From Bradyrhizobium forestalis (GTDB lineage: Bacteria > Pseudomonadota > Alphaproteobacteria > Rhizobiales > Xanthobacteraceae), in contig NZ_PGVG01000002.1 in assembly GCF_002795245.1 (NCBI RefSeq), positions 310,001 to 374,000 of the forward strand: a stretch of DNA of 64,000 nt, given 5' to 3'. Positions 37,531-45,044 of this stretch are shown here, in pieces (position 1 is the stretch's first letter; every line of letters starts with the position of its first letter). Under the pieces are notes generated by a model. It was not told where the DNA came from. It made no database searches and saw only the letters and a program-made list of their open reading frames with translations. The position numbers were made by a program, and so were the translations under genes.

Positions 37531-39238
37531 AGCACTGTTTCTCGTGCGCGCCGCCCGGATGGGTCACTGCCCCCCCGACCGCTGGTCCAACCTGCTGAGC
37601 ATATTTCCAGAGCGCACCCGACGTATGATTAGTCGCGCGGGCGCTCCATTTGGTTTTGCGCTGGGCGAGCTCGGCGTCGCTCAATTTTACGTTAAGGGTA
37701 CCGGCGACCGCGTCGATCTCGATGATGTCGCCGTCCTCGAGCAGCCCGATCGGGCCGCCGATCGCCGCCTCCGGCCCGACATGGCCGATGCAGAAGCCGC
37801 GGGTGGCGCCGGAGAAGCGGCCGTCGGTGATGAGCGCGATCTTGCCGCCCATGCCCTGGCCGGTCAGCGCTGCCGTGGTCTGGAGCATTTCCCGCATGCC
37901 GGGACCGCCCTTCGGCCCCTCGTAGCGGATCACGATGACTTCGCCTTCGCGGTAGGTGCGGTTCTGGACCGCCTCGAAAGCATCCTCCTCACGGTCGAAG
38001 CACCTGGCCGGACCGGTAAACCTGAGGTTGGACATTCCCGCGACTTTCACGATCGCACCTTCTGGCGCCAAATTGCCCTTCAGACCGACCACACCGCCTG
38101 TCACGGTGATGGGCTTGTCTGCCGGGTGCACCACGTCCTGGTGCGGATTCCATTTCACGCTCTTGAGGTTTTCGGCGATCGTGCGGCCCGTGACGGTAAG
38201 GCAATCACCGTGCAGGAAGCCGTTGTCGAGCAGCGTCTTCATCAGAAGCGGTATGCCACCTACTTCAAACATGTCTTTGGCGACATAACGGCCGCCGGGC
38301 TTCAAATCCGCGACATATGGTGTCTTTTTGAAGATTTCGGCGACGTCGAATAAGTCAAACTTGATGCCGGCCTCGTGCGCGATCGCCGGCAGGTGCAGCG
38401 CAGCATTGGTCGAGCCGCCGGAGGCCGCGACCACGGCAGCCGCATTCTCCAGCGCCTTGCGGGTCACGATATCGCGCGGCCGGATGTTTTGGGCGATCAG
38501 GTCCATCACCTTCTCGCCCGCGGTCATGCAGAAGGCATCGCGGATTTCGTAAGGCGCCGGGGCGCCGGCCGAGTACGGCAAGGCGAGGCCGATCGCCTCG
38601 GAGACGGTCGCCATGGTGTTGGCGGTGAACTGCGCGCCGCAGGCACCCGCGGAGGGGCAGGCCACGCGCTCGATCTCGTCGAGGTCCTCGTCCGACATGG
38701 CGCCGACCGAGTGCTTGCCGACCGCCTCGAACATGTCCTGCACGGTGACCTGCTGCCCGCGGAAGTTGCCGGGCAGGATCGAGCCGCCATAGATGAAGAT
38801 CGAGGGCACGTTGAGGCGGACCATCGCCATCATCATGCCCGGCAGCGACTTGTCGCAGCCGGCGAGCCCGACCAGTGCGTCATAGGCGTGGCCGCGCACG
38901 GTCAGCTCGACCGAGTCGGCGATGCATTCGCGTGACGGCAGCGACGAGCGCATGCCGTCATGGCCCATGGCGATGCCGTCGGTCACGGTGATGGTGCAGA
39001 ATTCGCGCGGCGTGCCGCCAGCCGATGCCACGCCCTTCTTCACCGCCTGGGCCTGGCGCATCAGCGCGATGTTGCAGGGAGCGGCTTCATTCCAGCACGA
39101 GGCGACGCCGACGAAGGGCTGGTGGATCTGCTCGGTGGTCAGACCCATGGCGTAGAAGTAGGAGCGATGAGGCGCGCGCGCAGGGCCTTCCGTCACGTGA
39201 CGGCTCGGCAGCCTCTGCTTGTCAATCTTCGCGTTCAT
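37517..39238 (-). CDS. ilvD: Dihydroxy-acid dehydratase (573 aa)
   Basis: IlvD dehydrates 2,3-dihydroxy acids in valine, leucine and isoleucine synthesis and carries an Fe-S cluster. The conserved cysteines sit in VGLAGCDKSLPGMMMAM and VACPSAGACGAQFTANTMATV. The C-terminal KIALITDGRFSGATRGFCIGHVGPEAA is the dehydratase signature. The 3' end overlaps the exoR start by 14 bases. A repeat-rich noncoding stretch of over 1 kb lies upstream of its start. Confidence 0.97.
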   Translation of the reverse strand: MNAKIDKQRLPSRHVTEGPARAPHRSYFYAMGLTTEQIHQPFVGVASCWNEAAPCNIALMRQAQAVKKGVASAGGTPREFCTITVTDGIAMGHDGMRSSLPSRECIADSVELTVRGHAYDALVGLAGCDKSLPGMMMAMVRLNVPSIFIYGGSILPGNFRGQQVTVQDMFEAVGKHSVGAMSDEDLDEIERVACPSAGACGAQFTANTMATVSEAIGLALPYSAGAPAPYEIRDAFCMTAGEKVMDLIAQNIRPRDIVTRKALENAAAVVAASGGSTNAALHLPAIAHEAGIKFDLFDVAEIFKKTPYVADLKPGGRYVAKDMFEVGGIPLLMKTLLDNGFLHGDCLTVTGRTIAENLKSVKWNPHQDVVHPADKPITVTGGVVGLKGNLAPEGAIVKVAGMSNLRFTGPARCFDREEDAFEAVQNRTYREGEVIVIRYEGPKGGPGMREMLQTTAALTGQGMGGKIALITDGRFSGATRGFCIGHVGPEAAIGGPIGLLEDGDIIEIDAVAGTLNVKLSDAELAQRKTKWSARATNHTSGALWKYAQQVGPAVGGAVTHPGGAHEKQCYADI

Positions 39239-39609
39239 CGCAACCAGTTTCCCCGGCCAACCCTTTCAGACCCGAAAAATCAGAGCCAAGATTTGAATCG
39301 ACCTTGGGATTTTCTCGTCGCCTTCGAAGACCGCCGCTGCCTCTCAAAACATTAGAGTGATTTTATTCATGATCGGGTGTGGCCAAAAAGCGGCGGCGAT
39401 GCGAACCGCCGGTGATGAGGGTTAAATCCGGGATGGGTGTTGCACAAGCAGCACAATCGTTACCGGGAAGACACGGGTTGGCCTACCTTGATACCTCGCG
39501 AAGATGACAATCCACAATCTCTGATTTCATAGCACCAGCAGCGCGCCCCGCGATGACGACACGGCAGCACGACTGAGTCGGCACCGCCCTTTGCATCACC
39601 GATAGCTCT

Positions 39610-39752
39610 TGTGTCCCGGACAAGCTGCAACGCCTTCGGCGTTGCGGCGCAGAGCCGGGATCCAGACAGCAACACGGATTACTCTCGGAGAGATAGGCCC
39701 CGGCTCAGCAGCGCACCGTCGAAGTGACGCTGCGCCGCGTCCGGGGCACGAG
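39610..39752. repeat. Long imperfect palindrome, second repeat family
   Basis: GTGTCCCGGAC near the left end pairs with GTCCGGGGCAC near the right end. Inside, GCAGAGCCGGGATCC partly matches the complement of GGCCCCGGCTCAGCAG, and a short hairpin GCAACGCC-TTC-GGCGTTGC is present. The arrangement is a nested palindrome of about 140 bases. From memory, elements of this form recur in Bradyrhizobium genomes; no second copy is in this window. Confidence 0.6.
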
Positions 39753-39835
39753 AGGAGATTGAGGCGCGCTCTCTCAACATCGTCATTGCTGTGCAATGAC
39801 GGCATATGAGGCGACGGCTCGCCCTCCAAGTATCG

Positions 39836-39960
39836 TTGTCATTCCCCGCCTTGTGCGCAATCGCGCACTGGGGCGGGGAATCCAGTACGCCGCGGCCTCT
39901 CGATTCAATCACTACCGTCTCGGAGTACTGGATCGCCCGCCTTCGCGGGCGATGACAGCG
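39836..39960 (+). repeat. Interspersed palindromic repeat, family A, copy 3
   Basis: Begins TTGTCATTCCCCGCC, with an enlarged first stem loop containing TGTGCGCAATCGCGCA, continues CCAGTACGCCGCGGCCTC, then GTACTGGATCGCCCGC, and ends GCGGGCGATGACAGCG. CCAGTAC and GTACTGG are complementary, so the two hairpins sit on a common stem. Same orientation as copy 1. Confidence 0.85.
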
Positions 39961-40530
39961 AGTGTGTGTTGCAGACATGCCTTCGCAGCCTCGCGGCTGA
40001 TTTCGCCCGAGCTTTGCTTGATCTCGCCGCCCTCTCGTCCAAGAGGGCGCAGGGAAGACCGGGTGCTGACCTCGCACCCGCGGTCCGCTGCGCGAGAGCA
40101 CACGCAGGAAGAACCGCACAGCAGCATACAGGTGGTGCCAATCACTCGGCCTTCCCTGCGCGATGGTCGGACGGCTTATGCCGCGCTCTCCCGGGAGCCG
40201 AGTTCCTTCTGGCCTCCCTCGCCCTTGCGAAATTCACCAGCCTTCGCGCCGGTTGACGCGACTGCCGCATCCGCCAAGAGCTTGACCGTAGCAACGACGG
40301 CCAGGACCACACGGTTTTGCCGTACGCACGGCCCGCCATTTCGCCGCAGTTTTCCCAGCCCCGTCGACAGAGCCGGAAACTTACAAACGAGACGAACCTG
40401 ACAGCGCCGCTCGTCCGCACGAAGCCTTCGGGCTCACGGAGAGCAATCCGCCCTGCGCTTGACATCTCGCACACGACGCTGCCGCGTCCACCGCAAGCCC
40501 AGCTCGCGACAATGACGACCACATGATCGC
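39961..40530. repeat. Putative extended noncoding repeat
   Basis: A 570-base block directly follows family A copy 3. It contains complementary stretches, for example TTGACG...CGTCAA-like and GGAAGACCG patterns, and codes for no recognisable protein in any frame, although frames of about 130 residues are open on the minus strand. I recall very similar stretches repeated in Bradyrhizobium genomes, but this cannot be checked here. Confidence 0.4.
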
Positions 40531-40597
40531 CCCTCAAGAATGAGCCGGGATGGGCGGGATATACGATATTTCCGAATTTCGGTAAAGCGGAATATTT

Positions 40598-41200
40598 TCA
40601 TGCGATGGGATTGACAGGAGGCGACACAGCAAGATGCCGTAGCCCGAACGGATCGACCAGGCGGACGATTTCGCAGGCGGCGACGAGGCCGGCGAGCCAG
40701 GCGGCGCTGGTCAGCCCGATGCGCGTGACGACGGCGGCGGTGAAGGCGCCCTCGCCGCCGAGGAAAGGCGTTGCAGCCAGCAGCGCGATCTCATAGGCCG
40801 CGTAGGCGACGACGAGCGGGACCGCGAGCATCATTGGCGTGCGGCCCTGCGGCAGCTTGCGAAGCACGACGGACGCTGCCACGGTGGACAGCAGCGCGGC
40901 TGCGCCGATCACAAAACCCCAGGCGATGGTGCTGCCGTCAATGGGATAATGCAGCACGCCGAAGCCGATGGCCTGGTTCACGAGCCAGGCCCCGGTGACG
41001 ACGAGCAGCGCGGGCCGCAGCGACAGCATCGCGGCCGCGGCGACGGCGAAGGCCGCGAACGGCGTCGCGCAGGCGAACGCAAGACTTGCGAGCGCGCATG
41101 ACACCGTCAACAGCACAAAGCAGAACATCGGCGCAAGGCGCGGCGCGACCGGGTGAAGCCGGAAACCGTCGGTATGAGACGGCAGGATGCTGAGAGCCAT
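40598..41200 (-). CDS. Integral membrane protein, candidate B12/cobalt transporter subunit (200 aa)
   Basis: Five or six hydrophobic segments fill the protein, for example MFCFVLLTVSCALASLAFACATPFAAFAVAAAAML and STIAWGFVIGAAALLSTVAASVV. A conserved-looking loop reads WLVNQAIGFGVLHYPIDG. There are four cysteines, at about 27, 35, 44 and 179. It lies 73 bases downstream of the TonB-dependent receptor on the same strand, under the same cobalamin riboswitch. Size and topology resemble S components of ECF transporters or the BtuM family, but I see no decisive motif. The transport role is inferred from context. Confidence 0.65.
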   Translation of the reverse strand: MALSILPSHTDGFRLHPVAPRLAPMFCFVLLTVSCALASLAFACATPFAAFAVAAAAMLSLRPALLVVTGAWLVNQAIGFGVLHYPIDGSTIAWGFVIGAAALLSTVAASVVLRKLPQGRTPMMLAVPLVVAYAAYEIALLAATPFLGGEGAFTAAVVTRIGLTSAAWLAGLVAACEIVRLVDPFGLRHLAVSPPVNPIA

Positions 41201-41273
41201 AGGTGATCTCCTTCTTTTCGAATTCTAGTTCATTTGGGGACGAGTGACAGCCCCGTTGACGTCAAAGCCTTGA

Positions 41274-43490
41274 TCAGAATTTGGCGCCGGCCTTGAGCAG
41301 ATAGCTGCGACCGGGCAGCGGATAGGCGCTGAAGCGTCCGTCCGTGAAGGTGCTTGCGATGGCGTAGTCGTAGTAGAGCGCGTTCAGCAGATTGTTGACG
41401 CTGAGCGACCAGAAGTACCGCTCGTACTGACCACTGAGCTTGAGGTCGATCGTGCCATTGGCAGGGATCGGCTTCTGGGTTCCGGCCTGGTCGTTGTCCA
41501 TGCGGCGCTCGCTCCAGAAGCGCGCGGTGGCATCGAATACAAGATAGTTCTGCCAGACGTTCCAGGTGAGGCCCGCACTCGCGGTGTAGCGCGACACCAG
41601 CGGCACGTCGTTGCCCGCCCAGATGCCTTCGCGGAAGACAGCCCGCGTATAGGCCATGCCGGAACGCAGCAGCAGTGCATCGTTGATGCGATAGGAGACA
41701 CTGGTCTCCGAGCCGTAACGACGGGTCGGATCGAGATTGGTGTTGTAGAACAGGACCGGATTGAAATGGATCTCGTTGGCGAGGTCCATCAGATAAAGAC
41801 TGCTCTGCATCTGCAGTCCGCCCGCTCTGATGCGCAGCCCGCCCTCGATGTCCTGCGAGGTCTGGGTCTTGAGCTGGAACGTCTGCGGAAGCGGATTGAA
41901 GAACGGGTCGAATGATGGGCCTGACGACACCCGCTCGTCGACGTCGGGCGTGCGGAAGGCGCGCGCAGCCCGGCCGAACAGCGCGACGCTGTCACTGAGA
42001 CGATGCTCGGCACCGAGGTGCAGCGCATATTGAGTCTCATCGGTCCTCAGCGGAAGCGCGCCGATGTCGGCATTGAACGGAGCCCTCGGATCAAAATTGT
42101 CGCGTGCCGCGAGATTGATGTTCTGCACCCGTGCGCCGTAGGAGACGTCGGTCGTCGGCGCGAGGCCCACCGTGTGCTGGATATAGCCCGCCACCGTCCG
42201 CTGCCTGAGGTCGTAATTGTGCCAGGGAGCGAGGCCCTGGCCGGCGCCGCGGTTCTGCCGAAAGCTCGCATCGTAATAGTCGACGCCGGTCAAGAGCTGC
42301 GACGGCATCCCGAGCAGAAGGCTCTTCACGCTGAGGCGCGGCGTGATCGACCATGTCGTCAGATCGGCGTCGACATAGGTCGACGTGAAGAAAGCCGGGA
42401 CCGGCGTCGGGCTCGAGAAGAACGCGCTCTGCTGCCTCTTGTCGCGCAGTCCGCCGTCGACGACGAGATCGACGCCGTTAACCAGGGTCTTGGTGAAGCC
42501 CGCCGTCGCGCCAAAACCCTGCTGGTTGGCGTAGTTGAAAGGCGTGCTGGTCCCTCGCCGGTTGGTCGCGAGCTCGTCGACGCCGATCGACGGATCGACC
42601 GTGCGGCCGCCCGGCAGTCGCAGCTCCTGATTGTCACCGGTGACGGTCAGGAAAGCAGTCAGGCCCGGCGTCGTGTAGTTCAGATTGCCGACGCCGTTCT
42701 CCTGGGAGTAGCGATTGTTGTCGCGATAGCCATCGGTCCCGACGGCGTTGCCATAGAACGAGGTCGACCATGGACCGGAATTGAGCGAGGTCGAGACGTT
42801 GCCCAGCCTGGTCTTGAACGAGCCGAAACCGGCCTCGATGCGCGCTGTTGCGGGCGGGCCGCCGACACCGTTCCTGGTGACGATGTTGATCACACCGCCG
42901 ACCGCATTGTCCCCATAGAGCACTGCACCGGAATTGCCGCGGGTGACTTCGATGCGTTCGATCGAATTGAGCGGGATGGTGGACAGATCCACCTGCGCCA
43001 TATCGATGTCGTTCAGCCGTCGTCCATTGACCAGCACCAGGGTGTTGGCAGTGGCGAACGCGCCGAAGCCGCGCAGATCGACATTGGTCTTGGCACCGAT
43101 CTGGCCGCCATAGAACGTCGTGATCTGGGCGCCCGGGACTTGGCCCGCGACGATCTCGGCCAGCGTCTGCGAGGGCGCATGCGCGATGTCCGCGGCCGTG
43201 ATGACGGTCGTGGCCGCGCCGATGATGCCGCCATTGTTGGCGACCGCCTCGCTGCCAGAGCCGGACGAGCCGGTCCCGCTCGGCGTCGCCCGGCGCCTCC
43301 CCGCATCGCCATCGCCGGTCGCCCTGGCACGCGTACGGTTCTGGTCGTCGGGCCTCGTCACTTCGACCGGCGGCAGTTGCTCGGCGACGGCCTGCTGTGC
43401 GTGGGTAACGGAGAGATCGAGCAAATGGAAGGAGACGGCCGCAACGATGCCGGCGCAGCAGCGCCTGGCGGCAATGACAAAACGGGACAC
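41274..43490 (-). CDS. btuB: TonB-dependent receptor, probably for cobalamin (738 aa)
   Basis: A signal-like N-terminus precedes a plug domain with DIAHAPSQTLAEIVAGQVPGAQI, TNVDLRGFGAFATANTLVLVNGRRLNDIDMAQVDLSTIPLNSIERIEVTRGNSGAVLYGDNAVGGVINIVT, the canonical TonB-receptor plug. The beta-barrel ends in YLLKAGAKF with a C-terminal aromatic residue. The start is GTG, preceded by CGAGG. The cobalamin riboswitch about 125 bases upstream points to vitamin B12 or a related corrinoid as substrate. The symbol is therefore based on regulation, not on a substrate-specific motif. Confidence 0.87.
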   Translation of the reverse strand: MSRFVIAARRCCAGIVAAVSFHLLDLSVTHAQQAVAEQLPPVEVTRPDDQNRTRARATGDGDAGRRRATPSGTGSSGSGSEAVANNGGIIGAATTVITAADIAHAPSQTLAEIVAGQVPGAQITTFYGGQIGAKTNVDLRGFGAFATANTLVLVNGRRLNDIDMAQVDLSTIPLNSIERIEVTRGNSGAVLYGDNAVGGVINIVTRNGVGGPPATARIEAGFGSFKTRLGNVSTSLNSGPWSTSFYGNAVGTDGYRDNNRYSQENGVGNLNYTTPGLTAFLTVTGDNQELRLPGGRTVDPSIGVDELATNRRGTSTPFNYANQQGFGATAGFTKTLVNGVDLVVDGGLRDKRQQSAFFSSPTPVPAFFTSTYVDADLTTWSITPRLSVKSLLLGMPSQLLTGVDYYDASFRQNRGAGQGLAPWHNYDLRQRTVAGYIQHTVGLAPTTDVSYGARVQNINLAARDNFDPRAPFNADIGALPLRTDETQYALHLGAEHRLSDSVALFGRAARAFRTPDVDERVSSGPSFDPFFNPLPQTFQLKTQTSQDIEGGLRIRAGGLQMQSSLYLMDLANEIHFNPVLFYNTNLDPTRRYGSETSVSYRINDALLLRSGMAYTRAVFREGIWAGNDVPLVSRYTASAGLTWNVWQNYLVFDATARFWSERRMDNDQAGTQKPIPANGTIDLKLSGQYERYFWSLSVNNLLNALYYDYAIASTFTDGRFSAYPLPGRSYLLKAGAKF

Positions 43491-43545
43491 AATTCTAACC
43501 TCGGCATGACGTCAGTGGCACGTCACAGCGAACGAGGCTTTACGG

Positions 43546-43565
43546 CGGAGCGATCGATTGCTCCG
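43546..43565 (-). promoter_or_regulatory. Hairpin between riboswitch and btuB start
   Basis: CGGAGC and GCTCCG enclose an 8-base loop (GATCGATT on the plus strand). It lies between the riboswitch (43617-43801) and the GTG at 43490. It has no T tract, so control may act at translation initiation; this hairpin could be part of the expression platform. Confidence 0.4.
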
Positions 43566-43616
43566 GTGAAGCTAATGTCTGTACTCCCCGACCGACATCT
43601 TCGCGTGTGACCACGG

Positions 43617-43801
43617 CTGACGGCAGGTCTCCTGGCTCGCGGGTCGTTACCTCTACGTCGCCTTCCCAGGACCGAGATTCCCAGTGGCACAGGACGAGAG
43701 ATTCACCGCTTACAGTTGCGGGGGCAGCCATGGCATTGAGAAGATCCCCGCGTTGGGAAATCTCGCACCACGTTCCCTTTTGATCTCCGAAAGGAGAACC
43801 G
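43617..43801 (-). ncRNA. Cobalamin (B12) riboswitch
   Basis: On the minus strand the segment reads, in order, GGTTCTCC...AAAAGGGAACGTGGTGCGAG, then CCCCGCAACTGTAAGCGG, then GTGCCACTGGG, GGGAAGGCG, and the B12 box GCCAGGAGACCTGCC at its 3' end. These are the conserved blocks of the adenosylcobalamin riboswitch in the expected order and spacing. The RNA lies upstream of the TonB-dependent receptor. In this family, cofactor binding usually represses uptake genes. An open frame at 43540-43812 is a shadow of it. Confidence 0.95.
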
Positions 43802-43920
43802 TCAGCAGCCAATCTACGGGGCGCCGGAGCAGAGAGTCAATCGACCGGCGGCCATTGTCACCGCCGCGTCTGGCATCAACGTACCGGCCAATGCCGGTCC
43901 ATGTGAGGGCTGCCGGCCGC

Positions 43921-44178
43921 TCAGGTCCGCCCTCGCAAACGTTGGGCCTGGGCCCAGGCGACAGCGACATCGTGCGGCGGGACATCGACGCGCTTGATAG
44001 GTGTCAATTCGCCGGAGGCGGAGACGATCGCGGTCTCTTCGCGGCGGCAGCGCGTGCAGACGAAGCGGACCTCCTGCGGCAACGCCGACCAGTTCGACCG
44101 CCTCACGTTCGCGGCCATCGGCCAAGCATCGCAATGCGAGCACGACACCAGAAATCGACCGGGATCGAGCATACCCAT
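43921..44178 (-). CDS. Small zinc-ribbon-like protein (85 aa)
   Basis: The protein is MGMLDPGRFLVSCSHCDAWP...VRFVCTRCRREETAIVSASGEL. Two CxxC pairs (CSHC near residue 13 and CTRC near residue 40) suggest a zinc-binding ribbon. The C-terminal VAVAWAQAQRLRGRT is basic. I do not recognise the family. It lies upstream of the B12 riboswitch on the same strand and is probably not regulated by it. Confidence 0.65.
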   Translation of the reverse strand: MGMLDPGRFLVSCSHCDAWPMAANVRRSNWSALPQEVRFVCTRCRREETAIVSASGELTPIKRVDVPPHDVAVAWAQAQRLRGRT

Positions 44179-44380
44179 TCCATCGGACTCCGCGTCCTGC
44201 GCGCCTCATTCAATGACTAATCCATGTGAATCGTTCCGGTGCCCACGCACCGCCAGCCTTTGACCTCGGGGCCGCTATCGGTTCCCCGCATCCGCAAAGC
44301 GTCAGGTCTCGTGGGCGATTGCGCTGCGACCTCACCGACTCGTCGCACGGTTGCGATTCCCGCAAGGCAAGGCGGTGGGC

Positions 44381-44593
44381 TCAGCGAGCCCCCTTGAGGG
44401 TGCAGGAGGTCGTGCAGGTGACCGTTGTGCCGCGGTCGCACGCTTTGCAGGCGTTGACGCACTGGTTCATGTCGCGTGGATTGTAGCTGTAGTTTCGCAT
44501 CGGACAGGTCGAATTCGTCGTGCCGGTGATGTCCTGCTCCTGATCGCAGGCCGCCGTCATGAGCGCGAATATGATCACTGCAACGAGGCGCAT
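44381..44593 (-). CDS. Small Cys-rich lipoprotein (70 aa)
   Basis: The signal MRLVAVIIFALMTAAC ends in a lipobox-like TAAC with Cys16. The mature part contains seven further cysteines in NSTCPMRNYSYNPRDMNQCVNACKACDRGTTVTCTTSCTLKG, implying several disulfides or a metal site in the periplasm. I do not know this family. The ATG is preceded by a weak AGGGC. Confidence that it is a real gene is good because of the coherent signal and Cys spacing. Confidence 0.7.
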   Translation of the reverse strand: MRLVAVIIFALMTAACDQEQDITGTTNSTCPMRNYSYNPRDMNQCVNACKACDRGTTVTCTTSCTLKGAR

Positions 44594-44745
44594 GGGATTG
44601 CCCTGTCAGGCATGGCAAGCGACACTCGCGAGGCGCGCTGCATTGCAGCGAACCCCGGCCTTCCCACAACGAGCAATCGCGAATCAGCGGCGCCCGCATG
44701 CTTCAAGGATGCGCGCCAAACGTTAAGAACGGATTGCAGGCCGGC

Positions 44746-44922
44746 TCAGGCCGCAGCCCTGGTCGCGATCGCGTGCCGCATATCTGCCGCCAGCTGGCGG
44801 TACTGCTCCGCGAGCCTCAGATAGAACTCGCGCTTGGTGCTGTCGGTGGCGAGCTTGGCAATCAGCTCGCATTCGGCGGTGAGCGTCTCGAACCGTTCGA
44901 GCCTGTCCTCGAGATGTGTCAT
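44746..44922 (-). CDS. Small helical protein (58 aa), unknown function
   Basis: MTHLEDRLERFETLTAECELIAKLATDSTKREFYLRLAEQYRQLAADMRHAI forms one or two amphipathic helices with heptad-like leucines. The start at 44922 is preceded by TGGGGAC. A longer frame to 45078 would overlap the cyclase gene and is less likely. I recall similar short proteins in Bradyrhizobium genomes but no function. Confidence 0.65.
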   Translation of the reverse strand: MTHLEDRLERFETLTAECELIAKLATDSTKREFYLRLAEQYRQLAADMRHAIATRAAA

Positions 44923-45044
44923 CGGCGTGTCCCCATAAGACGCCTGAGGGACGTCAAACCTAAGCCCGGGAAATAGGTCACGGCGAACATCGTTATGGAG
45001 TAGAATCGTTTTTTCCGGTCCGGCATGCCGGACCGCAGCCACGG

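Larger units (their letters stand above)
39239..40597. other. Repeat-rich region without a credible gene
   Basis: About 1.36 kb separates ilvD from the membrane-protein gene at 40598. It contains, in order, a leader for ilvD, a long hairpin-type repeat (39610-39752), family A copy 3 (39836-39960), and a further 570 bases that look like an extended repeat (39961-40530). Several open frames cross it, but their amino-acid composition (Arg, Ser, Pro and Cys-rich, no domain) marks them as noncoding. Confidence 0.7.

Noticed and set aside
40142..40537. Open frame of 131 residues on the minus strand
   Set aside because: The sequence is Arg/Ser/Trp-rich without any domain and lies in a repeat block. 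Such frames are typical false calls in Bradyrhizobium repeats.
39461..40597. Possible tRNA or CRISPR array in the repeat-rich gap
   Set aside because: No cloverleaf with a T-loop GTTCRA pattern was found, and the repeats are not regularly spaced or identical.
43540..43812. Open frame of 90 residues on the minus strand
   Set aside because: It lies over the cobalamin riboswitch and follows its conserved blocks; the protein has no domain and is a shadow of the RNA.
44217..44699. Open frame of 160 residues on the minus strand
   Set aside because: It overlaps the small Cys-rich lipoprotein in another frame and is not protein-like in its first two thirds. The last part (VKGWRCVGTGTIHMD) looks more natural, but I could not find a supported start.
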